A stretch of DNA of 64,000 bases, taken from assembly GCF_020012125.1 (NCBI RefSeq), contig NZ_JAIFAG010000001.1:3348001-3412000 (forward strand), given 5' to 3'. Shown here in pieces: positions 53,507 to 62,311 of the stretch. Within the stretch, counting starts at the first letter, position 1. Each line of letters starts with the position of its first letter. Position numbers and translations under genes: made by a program. Below the pieces are notes generated by a model. That model did no database searches. It worked only from the letters and a program-made list of their open reading frames with translations, and was not told the origin of the DNA. The DNA comes from Hymenobacter psoromatis. GTDB lineage: Bacteria > Bacteroidota > Bacteroidia > Cytophagales > Hymenobacteraceae.

Positions 53507-53599
53507 GTCGCTTTCTACTAGCTAATAGCAATTTTTGATTGTTTACCAGCAACTACCGTATAAGCTTCTTGCCCAATTATTCCCGGCCTTTTATATAGG

Positions 53600-54157
53600 A
53601 TGAAACATCGCTTTACCCAGTCGTCGCGCCTGGTGGCGCTCGCGGTAGCCTGCGGCCTGCTTTTGGCGGGCTGCAACTCAAAGGACCCTGAAATAGCAGG
53701 TAAGCAAATGGCCGATACCATGTGCCAGGCGTATCAGCTGCAGTCAGATAAAGTGTATGCGCTGCATAGGCAAGTGGCCGCGGAGATAAAGGCGGGCACC
53801 ATTAAAACTCGGGTGCAATACGCTGACCGCAGCCACGAACTACTGCGGCCCCTGCTGCTGGCGGACAGCCTGCGAAGCGTCAAAATAGCTGAGTTGCTAG
53901 CCCAACTCAATGCCGACTTTCCGCAGCCGGAGGCACGACAGATAGCCGGTCGCTTCGTTACCGAAGGCATGGATGAATGTGATAAAGTGGTAGCCACCCG
54001 CGAGCAAACTCGCCCGGTTATTCACTTGATAGAGTTGAGCAGAGGCTTACAAGGGCCAGCCCCAACCGAGGCCCCCACCTATGATGATAACGGCAATTTG
54101 ATGACCCCGCCGAATTTAATCTTGCAGCCAGACCCACAGCTACCAGTCGCTCACTGA
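53600..54157 (+). CDS. Putative lipoprotein of unknown function
   Basis: A 185-residue protein with a lipoprotein signal peptide (ALAVACGLLLAGC, lipobox LAGC). The mature part is mostly helical (MADTMCQAYQLQSDKVYALH, LLADSLRSVKIAELLAQLN), with a further Cys in the C-terminal half (EGMDECDKVV). I do not recognise the family. GC content is a little lower than in the neighbouring genes. A terminator-like hairpin at 54312 separates it from the next gene. Confidence 0.78.
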   Translation: MKHRFTQSSRLVALAVACGLLLAGCNSKDPEIAGKQMADTMCQAYQLQSDKVYALHRQVAAEIKAGTIKTRVQYADRSHELLRPLLLADSLRSVKIAELLAQLNADFPQPEARQIAGRFVTEGMDECDKVVATREQTRPVIHLIELSRGLQGPAPTEAPTYDDNGNLMTPPNLILQPDPQLPVAH

Positions 54158-54311
54158 ACAGAATTAGAAAAAATCCCGAGAACGTCCCCCGTTTTATTGT
54201 AGCATACGGCCTCTGAAAAGCTACTTTGATTTTTAGACGTCTCAAAAAATTATTTCCGCCACGCTGGGCGCGGGCCGCTTTTCGCACTTATCAGCTTATC
54301 CAATCGTTATG

Positions 54312-54345
54312 AAAAGCTCGTTGGCTTCCGTCAGCGGGCTTTTTT
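54312..54345 (+). terminator. Terminator-like hairpin
   Basis: AAAAGCTCGTTG pairs with CAGCGGGCTTTT (two G-U pairs) and continues into a T run. It follows the lipoprotein gene. Confidence 0.6.
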
Positions 54346-54395
54346 GGGGTAATTTTACCTGCTTACTCTCTTTATTTTTACTTGTTTTTACCTGA

Positions 54396-56105
54396 ATGGC
54401 TACTTCCTCCAACGGCAAAGCGACACCCGGCGGCGCACATCATAAGAAAAACGGCAAGCCCGCGCTCGATGAGCGCCTGACGCCCACCGCCGTGCCGGCC
54501 CACAAGCTGGTACTGCGCCAGCTGCGCCGCTCCGACTTCAAGGCCATTGAGGAAATCATGGACAAGGTGTACTCCAATATGGAAGGCGCATGGAAAGCCG
54601 ACGAGTTCGCGGCGCTCATCCGCAAGTTTCCGGAGGGCCAGATTGGCATTGAAGATAACGGTCGGCTGGTGGCCGCCGCCCTGGCTATCATCGTGGATTA
54701 CACGAAGTTTGGCGATAAGCACACCTACGCCAAAATCACGGGCAACGGCAAGTTTGACACCCACGACGCCGACGGCGACACCCTCTACGGCGTGGACGTA
54801 TTCGTGGACCCTGAGTACCGCAGCCTGCGCCTGGGCCGCCGCCTCTACGACGCCCGCAAGGAACTGTGCGAAAACCTGAACCTGCGCGCGATGGTGGCCG
54901 GCGGCCGTATTCCGGGCTACGCCGCCTACGCGGGCGAGATGACGCCCGCCAAGTACGTGGAGCTGGTGCGCAACAAGGAGCTGGTGGACCCGATTCTGAC
55001 CTTTCAGCTCTCGAACGAGTTCCACGTGCGCAAAATTATTCGCGGCTATTTGCCTTATGACTCGGAGTCAAAGGCTTACGCGACGCTGCTGGAGTGGATT
55101 AACGTATACTACGACGAGGAATTTGACAAGCTCATCGGCAACCAGAAGTCAAACGTGCGCATTGGCATCGTGCAGTGGCAAATGCGGGCCACGGCCAGCC
55201 TGGAAGACTTTTTCCAGCAAATCGAGTTCTTCGTAGATACCGTGAGCGGCTACAAGGCTGACTGCGTGCTGTTTCCAGAGTTTTTCAACGCCCCCATGAT
55301 GGCGCTCACCGGCGAGTCGGCGGCGTCGGCGGCCATTCGGGGCATGGCGGCGTTTACGGAGCCCATCAAAATGCGCATGATGGAGCTGGCGGTGAGCTAC
55401 AACATCAATGTAATCGCGGGCTCGATGCCGGTGTATGAAGATGGCATGCTCTACAATGTCAGCTACTTATGCCGGCGCGACGGCACCGTGGACGAGCAGT
55501 ACAAGCTGCACGTGACGCCCGACGAGGCCAGCTACTGGGGCATGCGCGGCGGCGACAAAATCAAGTGTTTCGATACCGACTTTGGCAAAATCGGCATCCT
55601 GGTGTGCTACGACGTGGAGTTCCCGGAGCTAGCGCGCATTCTGAGCGACGAGGGCATGAAAATCTTGTTTGTGCCCTTCTGGACCGACACCAAGAATTCC
55701 TACCAGCGCGTGCGCATCTGCGCGCAGGCCCGCGCCATCGAAAACGAGTGTTACGTGGCCATTACGGGCTCGGTGGGCAACCTGCCGCGCGTCGAAAACA
55801 TGGATATTCAGTACTCGCAGTCGGCCGTATTCAGTCCCAGCGACTTCGCGTTTCCGCACGATGCCATCGTGGCCGAGGCTACCCCCAACACGGAGATGAC
55901 TCTCATCGCCGACCTCGACCTGGATTTACTTAAAGACCTGAATACCAGCGGTGCCGTTCGCAACCTGCGCGACCGCCGCAAGGACCTTTACAGCGTGAGT
56001 TGGGTACCGAAGAAAACTGAGCGCGACGAAGAATTGCTCTCGCAGGGTGAGGAGCGCCAGCCGGCCACCAAGCCCAGCCGCCGCAAGGCCATCACGGCGG
56101 GGTAG
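54396..56105 (+). CDS. GNAT acetyltransferase-nitrilase superfamily fusion
   Basis: A 569-residue two-domain protein. Residues about 37-215 form a GNAT acetyltransferase (LVLRQLRRSDFKAIEEIMD, LYGVDVFVDPEYRSLRLGRRLYD around the acetyl-CoA loop). Residues about 252-540 are a carbon-nitrogen hydrolase with the Glu-Lys-Cys triad: CVLFPEFF (E295), QYKLHVTPDE (K370) and ILVCYDVEFPE (C404). Such fusions are known in many bacteria; the substrate is unsettled, and a link to acyl-amide or omega-amidase-type chemistry is a guess. The N-terminal 25 residues are a basic, disordered lead. A strong terminator follows. Confidence 0.92.
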   Translation: MATSSNGKATPGGAHHKKNGKPALDERLTPTAVPAHKLVLRQLRRSDFKAIEEIMDKVYSNMEGAWKADEFAALIRKFPEGQIGIEDNGRLVAAALAIIVDYTKFGDKHTYAKITGNGKFDTHDADGDTLYGVDVFVDPEYRSLRLGRRLYDARKELCENLNLRAMVAGGRIPGYAAYAGEMTPAKYVELVRNKELVDPILTFQLSNEFHVRKIIRGYLPYDSESKAYATLLEWINVYYDEEFDKLIGNQKSNVRIGIVQWQMRATASLEDFFQQIEFFVDTVSGYKADCVLFPEFFNAPMMALTGESAASAAIRGMAAFTEPIKMRMMELAVSYNINVIAGSMPVYEDGMLYNVSYLCRRDGTVDEQYKLHVTPDEASYWGMRGGDKIKCFDTDFGKIGILVCYDVEFPELARILSDEGMKILFVPFWTDTKNSYQRVRICAQARAIENECYVAITGSVGNLPRVENMDIQYSQSAVFSPSDFAFPHDAIVAEATPNTEMTLIADLDLDLLKDLNTSGAVRNLRDRRKDLYSVSWVPKKTERDEELLSQGEERQPATKPSRRKAITAG

Positions 56106-56138
56106 GGTCTATAGCATCGTTTCTCTTTCAAAGTCAGG

Positions 56139-56169
56139 GAGCCGCTTCGTAAGGAGCGGCTCTTTTTTT
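56139..56169 (+). terminator. Rho-independent terminator after the GNAT-nitrilase gene
   Basis: GAGCCGCT and AGCGGCTC form a perfect 8-bp stem followed by seven T. It ends the GNAT-nitrilase gene; the next 230 bases are AT-rich and hold no visible gene. Confidence 0.9.
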
Positions 56170-56398
56170 AGACGCTGTCAGTCAATAAAATGACTTTAGC
56201 TATTGACTAGCTTATGACGAACTGAAACAGCTATGTAAGCTCTTGACTAACATTATTTTGCTTTCTCATCAAAATTAAACCGATTTTAATTTCATAAATA
56301 CTTCATCCAATCGTGAGGCAAAGGCGTAGATGCCGGGAGGGAATTAAAAATTCATCAATAATTCATTTTTAACCTTCAACCCATCTCTTCCCTTGCCC

Positions 56399-58390
56399 AT
56401 GCTGATACGCTCTACTCGCTGGATTATGCTCCGCAACCGCCTCGCGCTGAGCGCGCTCCTGGCTGGGGCCGCCGCGCTGCCCGCCGCCGCCCAAACTGTT
56501 TACGGTCTCTCTATTACCAGCGACCCGGCCGTGGTGAGCCTGGTCACGTTCGCGGCTACCGCGCCGGGCACGTTCACGGCCACGGTGCCTGTTACGGGCT
56601 TCACTGCGGGCCAGGCCATTGTGGGCATCGACGTGCGGCCCAATACGGGCCAGGTATTCGCGCTGGGCTACGCCGCTACCGGCACGCAAGTACAGCTATA
56701 CATCATTAACCCAACCACCGGGGCGGCAACGGCCGTGGGCCCCGCGCTCACGCTGAACCTGGGCACCACGACCTCGCGCATCGGCTTCGACTTTAATCCC
56801 ACCGTGGACCGCATCCGGGTGACGGCCGGCAACCAGGCCGACTTCCGCCTGAACCCCAACAACGGCGCGCTCGCCGCCACCGATGGTACCCTGGCCTACG
56901 CCGCTACCGATGCCAATGCCGGCCAGACGCCGGGCGTGGGCTCATCGGCCTACACCAACAGCTACATCGGGACTACCGCTACTACCCTCTACGACCTCGA
57001 CGAGGCCAATAGCAGCCTAGTGATACAAAACCCGCCCAACAACGGCACCCTGGTAACGGTAGGGCCGCTGGGCGTAGCCACCAACGGGGTGAGCCAAGCC
57101 TCAGACCTCGATATTTACTTTGACGCTACGACTGGCATCAACGTGGCCTACCTGACCACGGCCATCTCGACCAGCCCCACGGCGGCTACCTCCACGCTGT
57201 ATACGGTGAACTTAACGACCGGCGCGGCCACGGCGGTAGGCGCTATCGGTACCGGCCCGCTGGTGGCCGTCACGGATATTGCCTTTGCCATCGACCGCCC
57301 GGCAACCCAGCCAGCAGTGACCGGGCAGCTGGCCTACGCGCTGGCTGGCACTAACTTACTGACGTTTGACACGGCGTTGCCCAACAGCATTCGCACATCG
57401 GTGGGCATTACGGGGGTAGACGCGACCCAGACGCTGGCCGGCCTCGACGTGCGGCCCGCCACCAGCACGCTCTACGCTCTGGGCTATAATGCCGCCGCCG
57501 TGACGGGGGTAGCCAATGCGCAGGTTTACGCCCTCAACTCGCTTACGGGCGTGGCCACGCCGGCCGGGCCGGCCGTGCGCCTGGAGCTGGGCACGGGCAG
57601 CATTGGGTTTGACTTCAACCCGACCGTGGACCGCATTCGGGTGGTAGCGGCCAACCGCGCCAACTACCGCCTCAACCCCAACGATGGTACCATTGCGGCC
57701 ACCGATGGCACCCTCACTTACGCTACCGGCACGCCCAGCATTGGGGCGGCCGCTTATACCAATAGCTTTATGGGGGCTACGGCTACCTCGGGCACTACCC
57801 TCTACGACTACGACGAGCTACTGAACACCCTCAACACCCAGCTGCCGCCCAACGACGGTACCCTGAACAGCGTGGGTGCCTCGGGCATCGTGGTGAACAC
57901 CACTACCCCCCACGTGGACCTCGACATCTACAGCACCGGTGTGGGTGTGAATATGGCGTATCTGGTGGCTAATACCGGCACCTCGGCCAATACCTCGCTC
58001 TACACCGTGAACCTGACGACCGGGGCCGCCACCCTGGTGGGTGCCATCGGCAACGGCATTGCGGCCCGCGACATTGCCGTGGCGGCCGCTACGGGCGTGG
58101 CTACGGCGGCCCGGCCTACCGAGCTGGCCACCGACTTTGGCCTCTACCCCAACCCGATAGCGAACGCGGCCAGCATAAGCTTCGGCCTACCCCGCGCCGC
58201 CCGCGTTGAGCTGCTGATAACCGACGCGCTGGGCCGCACGGTCCATACAATCGACGCGGGCCAGCTGCCCGCCGGCACCCAGGCCATTCGCTGGAACCGG
58301 CAGGGCCAGGCGGCGGGCCTGTATTTCTTCCGCCTTCGCTTCGACGGCCAGCCGGCCGGCACGCGCCAGGCGGTGCTGCTGGCGCGCTAG
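56399..58390 (+). CDS. Secreted protein with two DUF4394 domains and a T9SS sorting domain
   Basis: A 663-residue secreted protein. A signal peptide (LRNRLALSALLAGAAALPAAAQ) precedes two similar DUF4394 domains. Each has the text GFDFNPTVDRIRV (about residues 128 and 402), then FRLNPNNG or YRLNPNDG and a TDGTLAYA or TDGTLTYA block, spaced about 274 codons apart. The C-terminus has a T9SS sorting domain (FGLYPNPIANAASISFGLP, LLITDALGRTVHTID, GLYFFRLRFDG). The domains look like beta-propeller halves and may bind surface ligands. ATG at 56399 and ATG at 56426 are both possible starts; the latter gives a more usual signal peptide. Confidence 0.87.
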   Translation: MLIRSTRWIMLRNRLALSALLAGAAALPAAAQTVYGLSITSDPAVVSLVTFAATAPGTFTATVPVTGFTAGQAIVGIDVRPNTGQVFALGYAATGTQVQLYIINPTTGAATAVGPALTLNLGTTTSRIGFDFNPTVDRIRVTAGNQADFRLNPNNGALAATDGTLAYAATDANAGQTPGVGSSAYTNSYIGTTATTLYDLDEANSSLVIQNPPNNGTLVTVGPLGVATNGVSQASDLDIYFDATTGINVAYLTTAISTSPTAATSTLYTVNLTTGAATAVGAIGTGPLVAVTDIAFAIDRPATQPAVTGQLAYALAGTNLLTFDTALPNSIRTSVGITGVDATQTLAGLDVRPATSTLYALGYNAAAVTGVANAQVYALNSLTGVATPAGPAVRLELGTGSIGFDFNPTVDRIRVVAANRANYRLNPNDGTIAATDGTLTYATGTPSIGAAAYTNSFMGATATSGTTLYDYDELLNTLNTQLPPNDGTLNSVGASGIVVNTTTPHVDLDIYSTGVGVNMAYLVANTGTSANTSLYTVNLTTGAATLVGAIGNGIAARDIAVAAATGVATAARPTELATDFGLYPNPIANAASISFGLPRAARVELLITDALGRTVHTIDAGQLPAGTQAIRWNRQGQAAGLYFFRLRFDGQPAGTRQAVLLAR

Positions 58391-58415
58391 CGCCTACCCC
58401 CCTTTCTGGCTTCAA

Positions 58416-58450
58416 AGAGGCTTGTCCAGTGCTGGGCAAGCCTCTTTTTT
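58416..58450 (+). terminator. Rho-independent terminator after the DUF4394 gene
   Basis: AGAGGCTTGTCC pairs with GGGCAAGCCTCT (one G-U pair, 6-base loop) followed by a T run. Confidence 0.92.
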
Positions 58451-58488
58451 GGGGCACTACCTGTTGCTTGCCGCGTAAGTTGGCCGCC

Positions 58489-59250
58489 CTACTCCTGCGC
58501 CAGAAGGTAAGCGTGGTCGCGCAGCACGGTGCGCAGGAAGGCTTCGTCGGGCAGGTCGGTTTGCACGCCGAGCAGCTGCTTGATTTTACTAGCCGTTTCG
58601 TTGATTACCACGTAATTTTCTTGTTGCAGGCCCCGGCCCAGCAGTTGGCGCAGCAGAGCCGCGTCGTGGTCGCTGAGGTCGGCAGCCTGCGGAAATACGG
58701 GCTGGTAGCCGGCCGGCGCGGCCGGGCCGGGCAGGTCGGCCGCACGGGCGGGCCGGGGCCGCAGGCTGATAACGGTAGTGCCGGCGGCCAGGTCGCCGAG
58801 GCGCTGGCCCTTGCCACCAGCGGCAATGGCCACTACCGCCACGATGCCGCCGCCAATCCCAAAATCGACCAGCCGCAGCAGCCAGCGCAGAAAGTAGTCG
58901 CCCACGCGCGGCGCGGTGCCGTCGAGGCGCACCACGCGCAGGTCGCGGGCCTTCTTGCCCAGCGTCTGGCCATTGAAGAAGATTTCGCTGAACAGGAAGT
59001 AGAAAATATAGGGCGCGAAGATGAGGCAAAAGAATAAAACGGTGATAATGCTGGTCAGCCCACCCCAGTTGGTGGAGCCATCCGACTCATGACCGCCGCG
59101 GGCCAGCGAGGTGATGATAACCGCCCAAAGGATACCCCAGGCAAGCAGCAGCACGTAGTCGATGAGCGTGGCCACGATGCGGTCGCCAACGCTGGCGACC
59201 TCGTATTCGAGCGTTACGTTTTGGGTGGTGTGGATGCGGATGGTCGCCAT
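58489..59250 (-). CDS. RDD-family membrane protein
   Basis: A 253-residue membrane protein with an RDD domain: VASVGDRIVATLIDYVLLL (Arg-Asp in the first helix), FFNGQTLGKKARDLRVV (second Asp region) and LRWLLRLVDFG. Four hydrophobic segments lie within residues 25-155. The C-terminal 85 residues are soluble and helical (DHDAALLRQLLGRGLQQENY). RDD proteins may be ion antiporters or subunits; the role here is unknown. It is divergent from the SpoIIM-like gene, and in many Bacteroidota these genes flank a DUF4129 / DUF4350 / MoxR cluster, as here. Confidence 0.9.
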   Translation of the reverse strand: MATIRIHTTQNVTLEYEVASVGDRIVATLIDYVLLLAWGILWAVIITSLARGGHESDGSTNWGGLTSIITVLFFCLIFAPYIFYFLFSEIFFNGQTLGKKARDLRVVRLDGTAPRVGDYFLRWLLRLVDFGIGGGIVAVVAIAAGGKGQRLGDLAAGTTVISLRPRPARAADLPGPAAPAGYQPVFPQAADLSDHDAALLRQLLGRGLQQENYVVINETASKIKQLLGVQTDLPDEAFLRTVLRDHAYLLAQE

Positions 59251-59347
59251 AAAGCCGGAGCTGAGAAATTGGGCCGTAAAATACGGCGGCTACGCGCAGC
59301 AGCTGGGCGGCGGCGGCCTATCTTTAAGGTCTAATCCCCGCCTATCT

Positions 59348-60304
59348 ATGCGCGAAGCCGCTTTTCTGCGTCAAAACCAGTCCCGCTGGCAGCAGTACGA
59401 GACCCGGCCGGCCACCACGCCCGACGAGCTGGCCGCCCGCTTCGTGGCCCTCACCGACGACCTGGCCTACGCCCAGACCTTCTACCCCGCCTCCGACACC
59501 ACGGCCTACCTCAACGCGCTGGCCGGGCGGCTGCATCAGTCGCTCTATAAAAATAAAGCCGAGCAGCCGCGCCGTCTGGGGCATTTCTGGGCCGTGGAAG
59601 TGCCGCTGGTGGTGGCCCGGCACCAGCAGGCGCTGGCCTGGGCGGCGGGTTTGTTCATTTTATTCACGCTCCTGGGCGCGCTGTCGGCGGCCTACGACAC
59701 TGACTTTATCAGGGTAGTGCTCGGCGACGACTACGTGAACCAGACGCTGGCTAATATTCGGCGCGGCGACCCGATGGCCATTTACAAGTCGGGCGGCTCG
59801 TCGGTGATGTTCGTAGGCATCGCGGCCAATAACCTGTTTGTGGCGCTACGCACCTTCGCCCTGGGCCTCACGCTGGGGGTAGGCACCTTGTACTCACTTT
59901 TTTTTAATGGCCTGATGCTGGGCGCGTTCCAGTATTTTTTTTACCAGCAGCACGTGCTGCTGCCCTCGCTGCTCACCATCTGGATTCATGGCACGCTCGA
60001 AATTCCGAGCATCGTGCTGGCCGGCGGGGCGGGGTTTATTCTGGGCGGCGGGCTGCTGTTTCCGGGCACCTACGGGCGGCGCGAGTCGCTGGCCCGCGCC
60101 GCCCGCGATGCCCTGAAGCTGGCGCTGGGCCTGGTGCCCATCATCGTAGCCGCCGCTTTTCTGGAAGGCTTCGTGACGCGCCACACCGAGATGCCCGTAG
60201 CCCTGAGCCTGAGCATTATTGGCGGCTCGGCGGCGTTTATCATCTGGTACTTTGGCATTTACCCGCGGCGGGTAGTGGGTGGTGGGGTAATGGGTGATGG
60301 GTAA
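59348..60304 (+). CDS. SpoIIM-like stage II sporulation M family membrane protein
   Basis: A 318-residue membrane protein of the SpoIIM superfamily, which is widespread outside spore formers. A soluble N-terminus (MREAAFLRQNQSRWQQYE) is followed by about six TM segments. The family core is NNLFVALRTFALGLTLGVGTLY with SLFFNGLMLGAFQYFFYQQHV (two pieces), then WIHGTLEIPSIVLAGGAGFILGGGLLFPG (one region). I chose the ATG at 59348 at the start of conserved text; the longer open frame overlaps the divergent RDD gene. First gene of a co-directed set of membrane genes. Confidence 0.9.
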   Translation: MREAAFLRQNQSRWQQYETRPATTPDELAARFVALTDDLAYAQTFYPASDTTAYLNALAGRLHQSLYKNKAEQPRRLGHFWAVEVPLVVARHQQALAWAAGLFILFTLLGALSAAYDTDFIRVVLGDDYVNQTLANIRRGDPMAIYKSGGSSVMFVGIAANNLFVALRTFALGLTLGVGTLYSLFFNGLMLGAFQYFFYQQHVLLPSLLTIWIHGTLEIPSIVLAGGAGFILGGGLLFPGTYGRRESLARAARDALKLALGLVPIIVAAAFLEGFVTRHTEMPVALSLSIIGGSAAFIIWYFGIYPRRVVGGGVMGDG

Positions 60305-60347
60305 TCGGTTGTTCTTGCCATGCTGTGCGCGCAAGGACAACCGATTA
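60302..60347. repeat. Inverted repeat between two genes (TCCTTGC family)
   Basis: TAATCGGTTGTTCTTGC (60302-60318) pairs with 60331-60347 with one mismatch, starting at the stop codon of the SpoIIM-like gene. Confidence 0.8.
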
Positions 60348-60400
60348 GCAGTCAACGATTAAGCCTTAACAATCAGCCATTAACAGTTACCCGTTCATCT

Positions 60401-61441
60401 ATGAAAAACACCTACACTACCCCGGCCGACTTTTGGCAGGAGCGCGACTTTGGGGCCAAGATTTCGGCCGCCTTCGACTTTATCGGGGCGCACTGGCGAA
60501 CCTTGGGTAAGTGCCTGGTATACTTCGTATTGCCGGGAGCGCTGCTGCTGGGTATCGGCCTCGGCATGTTTACGAACACCATGTTTAACCTGTCGGGCAA
60601 CGCGCTGGCGGCTCAGCGGGCCGGGGCCGTGCCGAGGGCCAGCAATCCTTTCGCCGCGTTTAGCGCGCTGGGTCTCGGCGGGCTGGGGGTAGCGATGCTG
60701 GGCGCGATACTGGCCTTTTTGCTGCTCGTGGGCACGGTGCACGCCTACGTGCGGGCGCGGCTGCGGCTGCCGGCCGCTACCCCCGTTACGCCCACCGAGG
60801 TGTGGGCCGAGTTGCGCGCCCGCCTGGGCCGGATGCTGGGCGTAGTGGGGCTGTTCGTCGGCGGCTACCTCGTGCTGGCCCTGGTCTTGGTTATGGTGAT
60901 TGGCGGCATCGCGGGCCTTGGCAAGGTGCTGGGAGGCAGCGGCGCGGGGGTGGCATTCGGGTTTATTCTCATCCCGGTTTTTTACTGCCTGCTGGTTTAC
61001 GCAAGCATCGCCCTGAGCCTGTTGTTTCCGGTGCTGTGGCTCGAAGACCGGGGCCTGTTTGCGAGCGTGGGCCGGTGCTTCCAGCTGATAAAGGGACACT
61101 GGTGGGCCACGTTCGGGCTCATTCTGGTGGCCACGTTTCTGCAATCAATGCTGGCCATCGTGTTTGCAATTCCGCAGTATGCCGTCATGTTTGGCAAGAT
61201 GCTCCAGCTGCCGGGGCTGAATTCCGACGTGCTGGGGCTGGTGGCCCAGTGCGTGTACGCGGTAGGAATCATCTTCACGTACTCCCTGCCGCTGTTGGCG
61301 CTGGTCTTTCAGTATTTCAACCTCGTGGAGCGGCGCGAAGGGCAGGGCCTGCGCCTGCTCGTGAGCCAGCTGGGGCAGGGCCAGGCCGCGCCCCTGCCGC
61401 TCGCCGACCACTACCGGCCCGATGAGGAAGGCGAGTATTAG
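60401..61441 (+). CDS. Multi-pass membrane protein, unknown function (RDD/SpoIIM/DUF4129 cluster)
   Basis: A 346-residue membrane protein with a soluble N-terminus (TTPADFWQERDFGAKISAAFDF), about six TM segments and a motif typical of DUF4013/YciC-like proteins (PVLWLEDRGLFASVGRCFQLIKGHWWATFG, one region) before the last helices. In this phylum such a gene often lies between SpoIIM-like and DUF4129 genes, as here. I do not know its function. I chose the ATG at 60401; upstream open frame is repeat-derived. Confidence 0.8.
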   Translation: MKNTYTTPADFWQERDFGAKISAAFDFIGAHWRTLGKCLVYFVLPGALLLGIGLGMFTNTMFNLSGNALAAQRAGAVPRASNPFAAFSALGLGGLGVAMLGAILAFLLLVGTVHAYVRARLRLPAATPVTPTEVWAELRARLGRMLGVVGLFVGGYLVLALVLVMVIGGIAGLGKVLGGSGAGVAFGFILIPVFYCLLVYASIALSLLFPVLWLEDRGLFASVGRCFQLIKGHWWATFGLILVATFLQSMLAIVFAIPQYAVMFGKMLQLPGLNSDVLGLVAQCVYAVGIIFTYSLPLLALVFQYFNLVERREGQGLRLLVSQLGQGQAAPLPLADHYRPDEEGEY

Positions 61442-61467
61442 GCTCTACTATTTTGATTAACAGCTAA

Positions 61468-62289
61468 TTGAAATTCGCCCCTGCCTCTACCACCAGCGCC
61501 CGGCGTGTCCTGCTGCTGACCCTGGCCCTGGTCACCAGTGCGCCCGCCGTGGCCCAGAAGCCGCCGGCGTGGCACCGCCTGGCGCAGGCCCGCGCCGATA
61601 CCAGCACGGCCGCGCCCCTACCCCCCCCTACCACGCCGGTAGCCGTGCGCCGGCCCGACGCCCGCCTGCGCGCGTTGCGCGGCCAGCGCGAGCTGCGCTA
61701 CGTGGAAGGGCGCGAGGAGCCAACGTCAGCCAGTCTTTGGCAGCGGCTGCTGGCCTGGCTGTGGCGGCAGCTGGCGAGCACGGGCGAAACCAAGGGCGGC
61801 CGCACGGCCTGGGATGTCGTTTTCTACGGCCTGATGACGGCGGCACTGGTGTACGGGGTGCTAAAATTTTTGCAGGTGGACCTCACCCGGATGTTTGGCC
61901 GGGCTCCGCGGCGCCTACCCCTCACTTATGAGGTAGGCCAGGAAAACATTCACGAGTTGGATTTCAACCAAACCATCGCGCAGGCCGAGGCGGCCGGTAA
62001 CCGCCGGCTGGCGCTGCGCCTGGGCTACCTGCAGCTGCTCAAGCAGCTCACTGACCGCGACTTCATTGCCTGGCAGCCCGACAAAACCAACCACGACTAC
62101 CTGCACGAGCTGGCCGCCCACTACCCCGCCGCCCACCCCGCCTTCGCGGAGCTGACGCGGCAGTTCGAGTACGTTTGGTACGGCGAGCTGCCGCTGAACG
62201 CCACCGGCTACCGCTCGGCGCGCGAGGCGCAGCAGCAGCTGGCCCGGCAGCTCGCCACCGCGGTACCGGGCCGCCCGCAGCCCGCCTGA
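61468..62289 (+). CDS. DUF4129 domain membrane protein
   Basis: A 273-residue protein. Signal-like N-terminus (VLLLTLALVTSAPAVAQ), a proline-rich linker, one TM helix (DVVFYGLMTAALVYGVLKFLQ, about residues 113-132) and a C-terminal DUF4129 domain (ALRLGYLQLLKQLTDRDFIAW, PDKTNHDYLHELAAHYP, LTRQFEYVWYGELPLN). Members resemble part of transglutaminase-linked membrane proteins. No ATG is near; TTG at 61468 is the start. It follows the unknown membrane protein by 26 bp and precedes a glycosyltransferase gene by 22 bp, so the set is probably one operon. Confidence 0.87.
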   Translation: MKFAPASTTSARRVLLLTLALVTSAPAVAQKPPAWHRLAQARADTSTAAPLPPPTTPVAVRRPDARLRALRGQRELRYVEGREEPTSASLWQRLLAWLWRQLASTGETKGGRTAWDVVFYGLMTAALVYGVLKFLQVDLTRMFGRAPRRLPLTYEVGQENIHELDFNQTIAQAEAAGNRRLALRLGYLQLLKQLTDRDFIAWQPDKTNHDYLHELAAHYPAAHPAFAELTRQFEYVWYGELPLNATGYRSAREAQQQLARQLATAVPGRPQPA

Positions 62290-62311
62290 TTTTTCTGCCC
62301 CGCTCGTCCTG

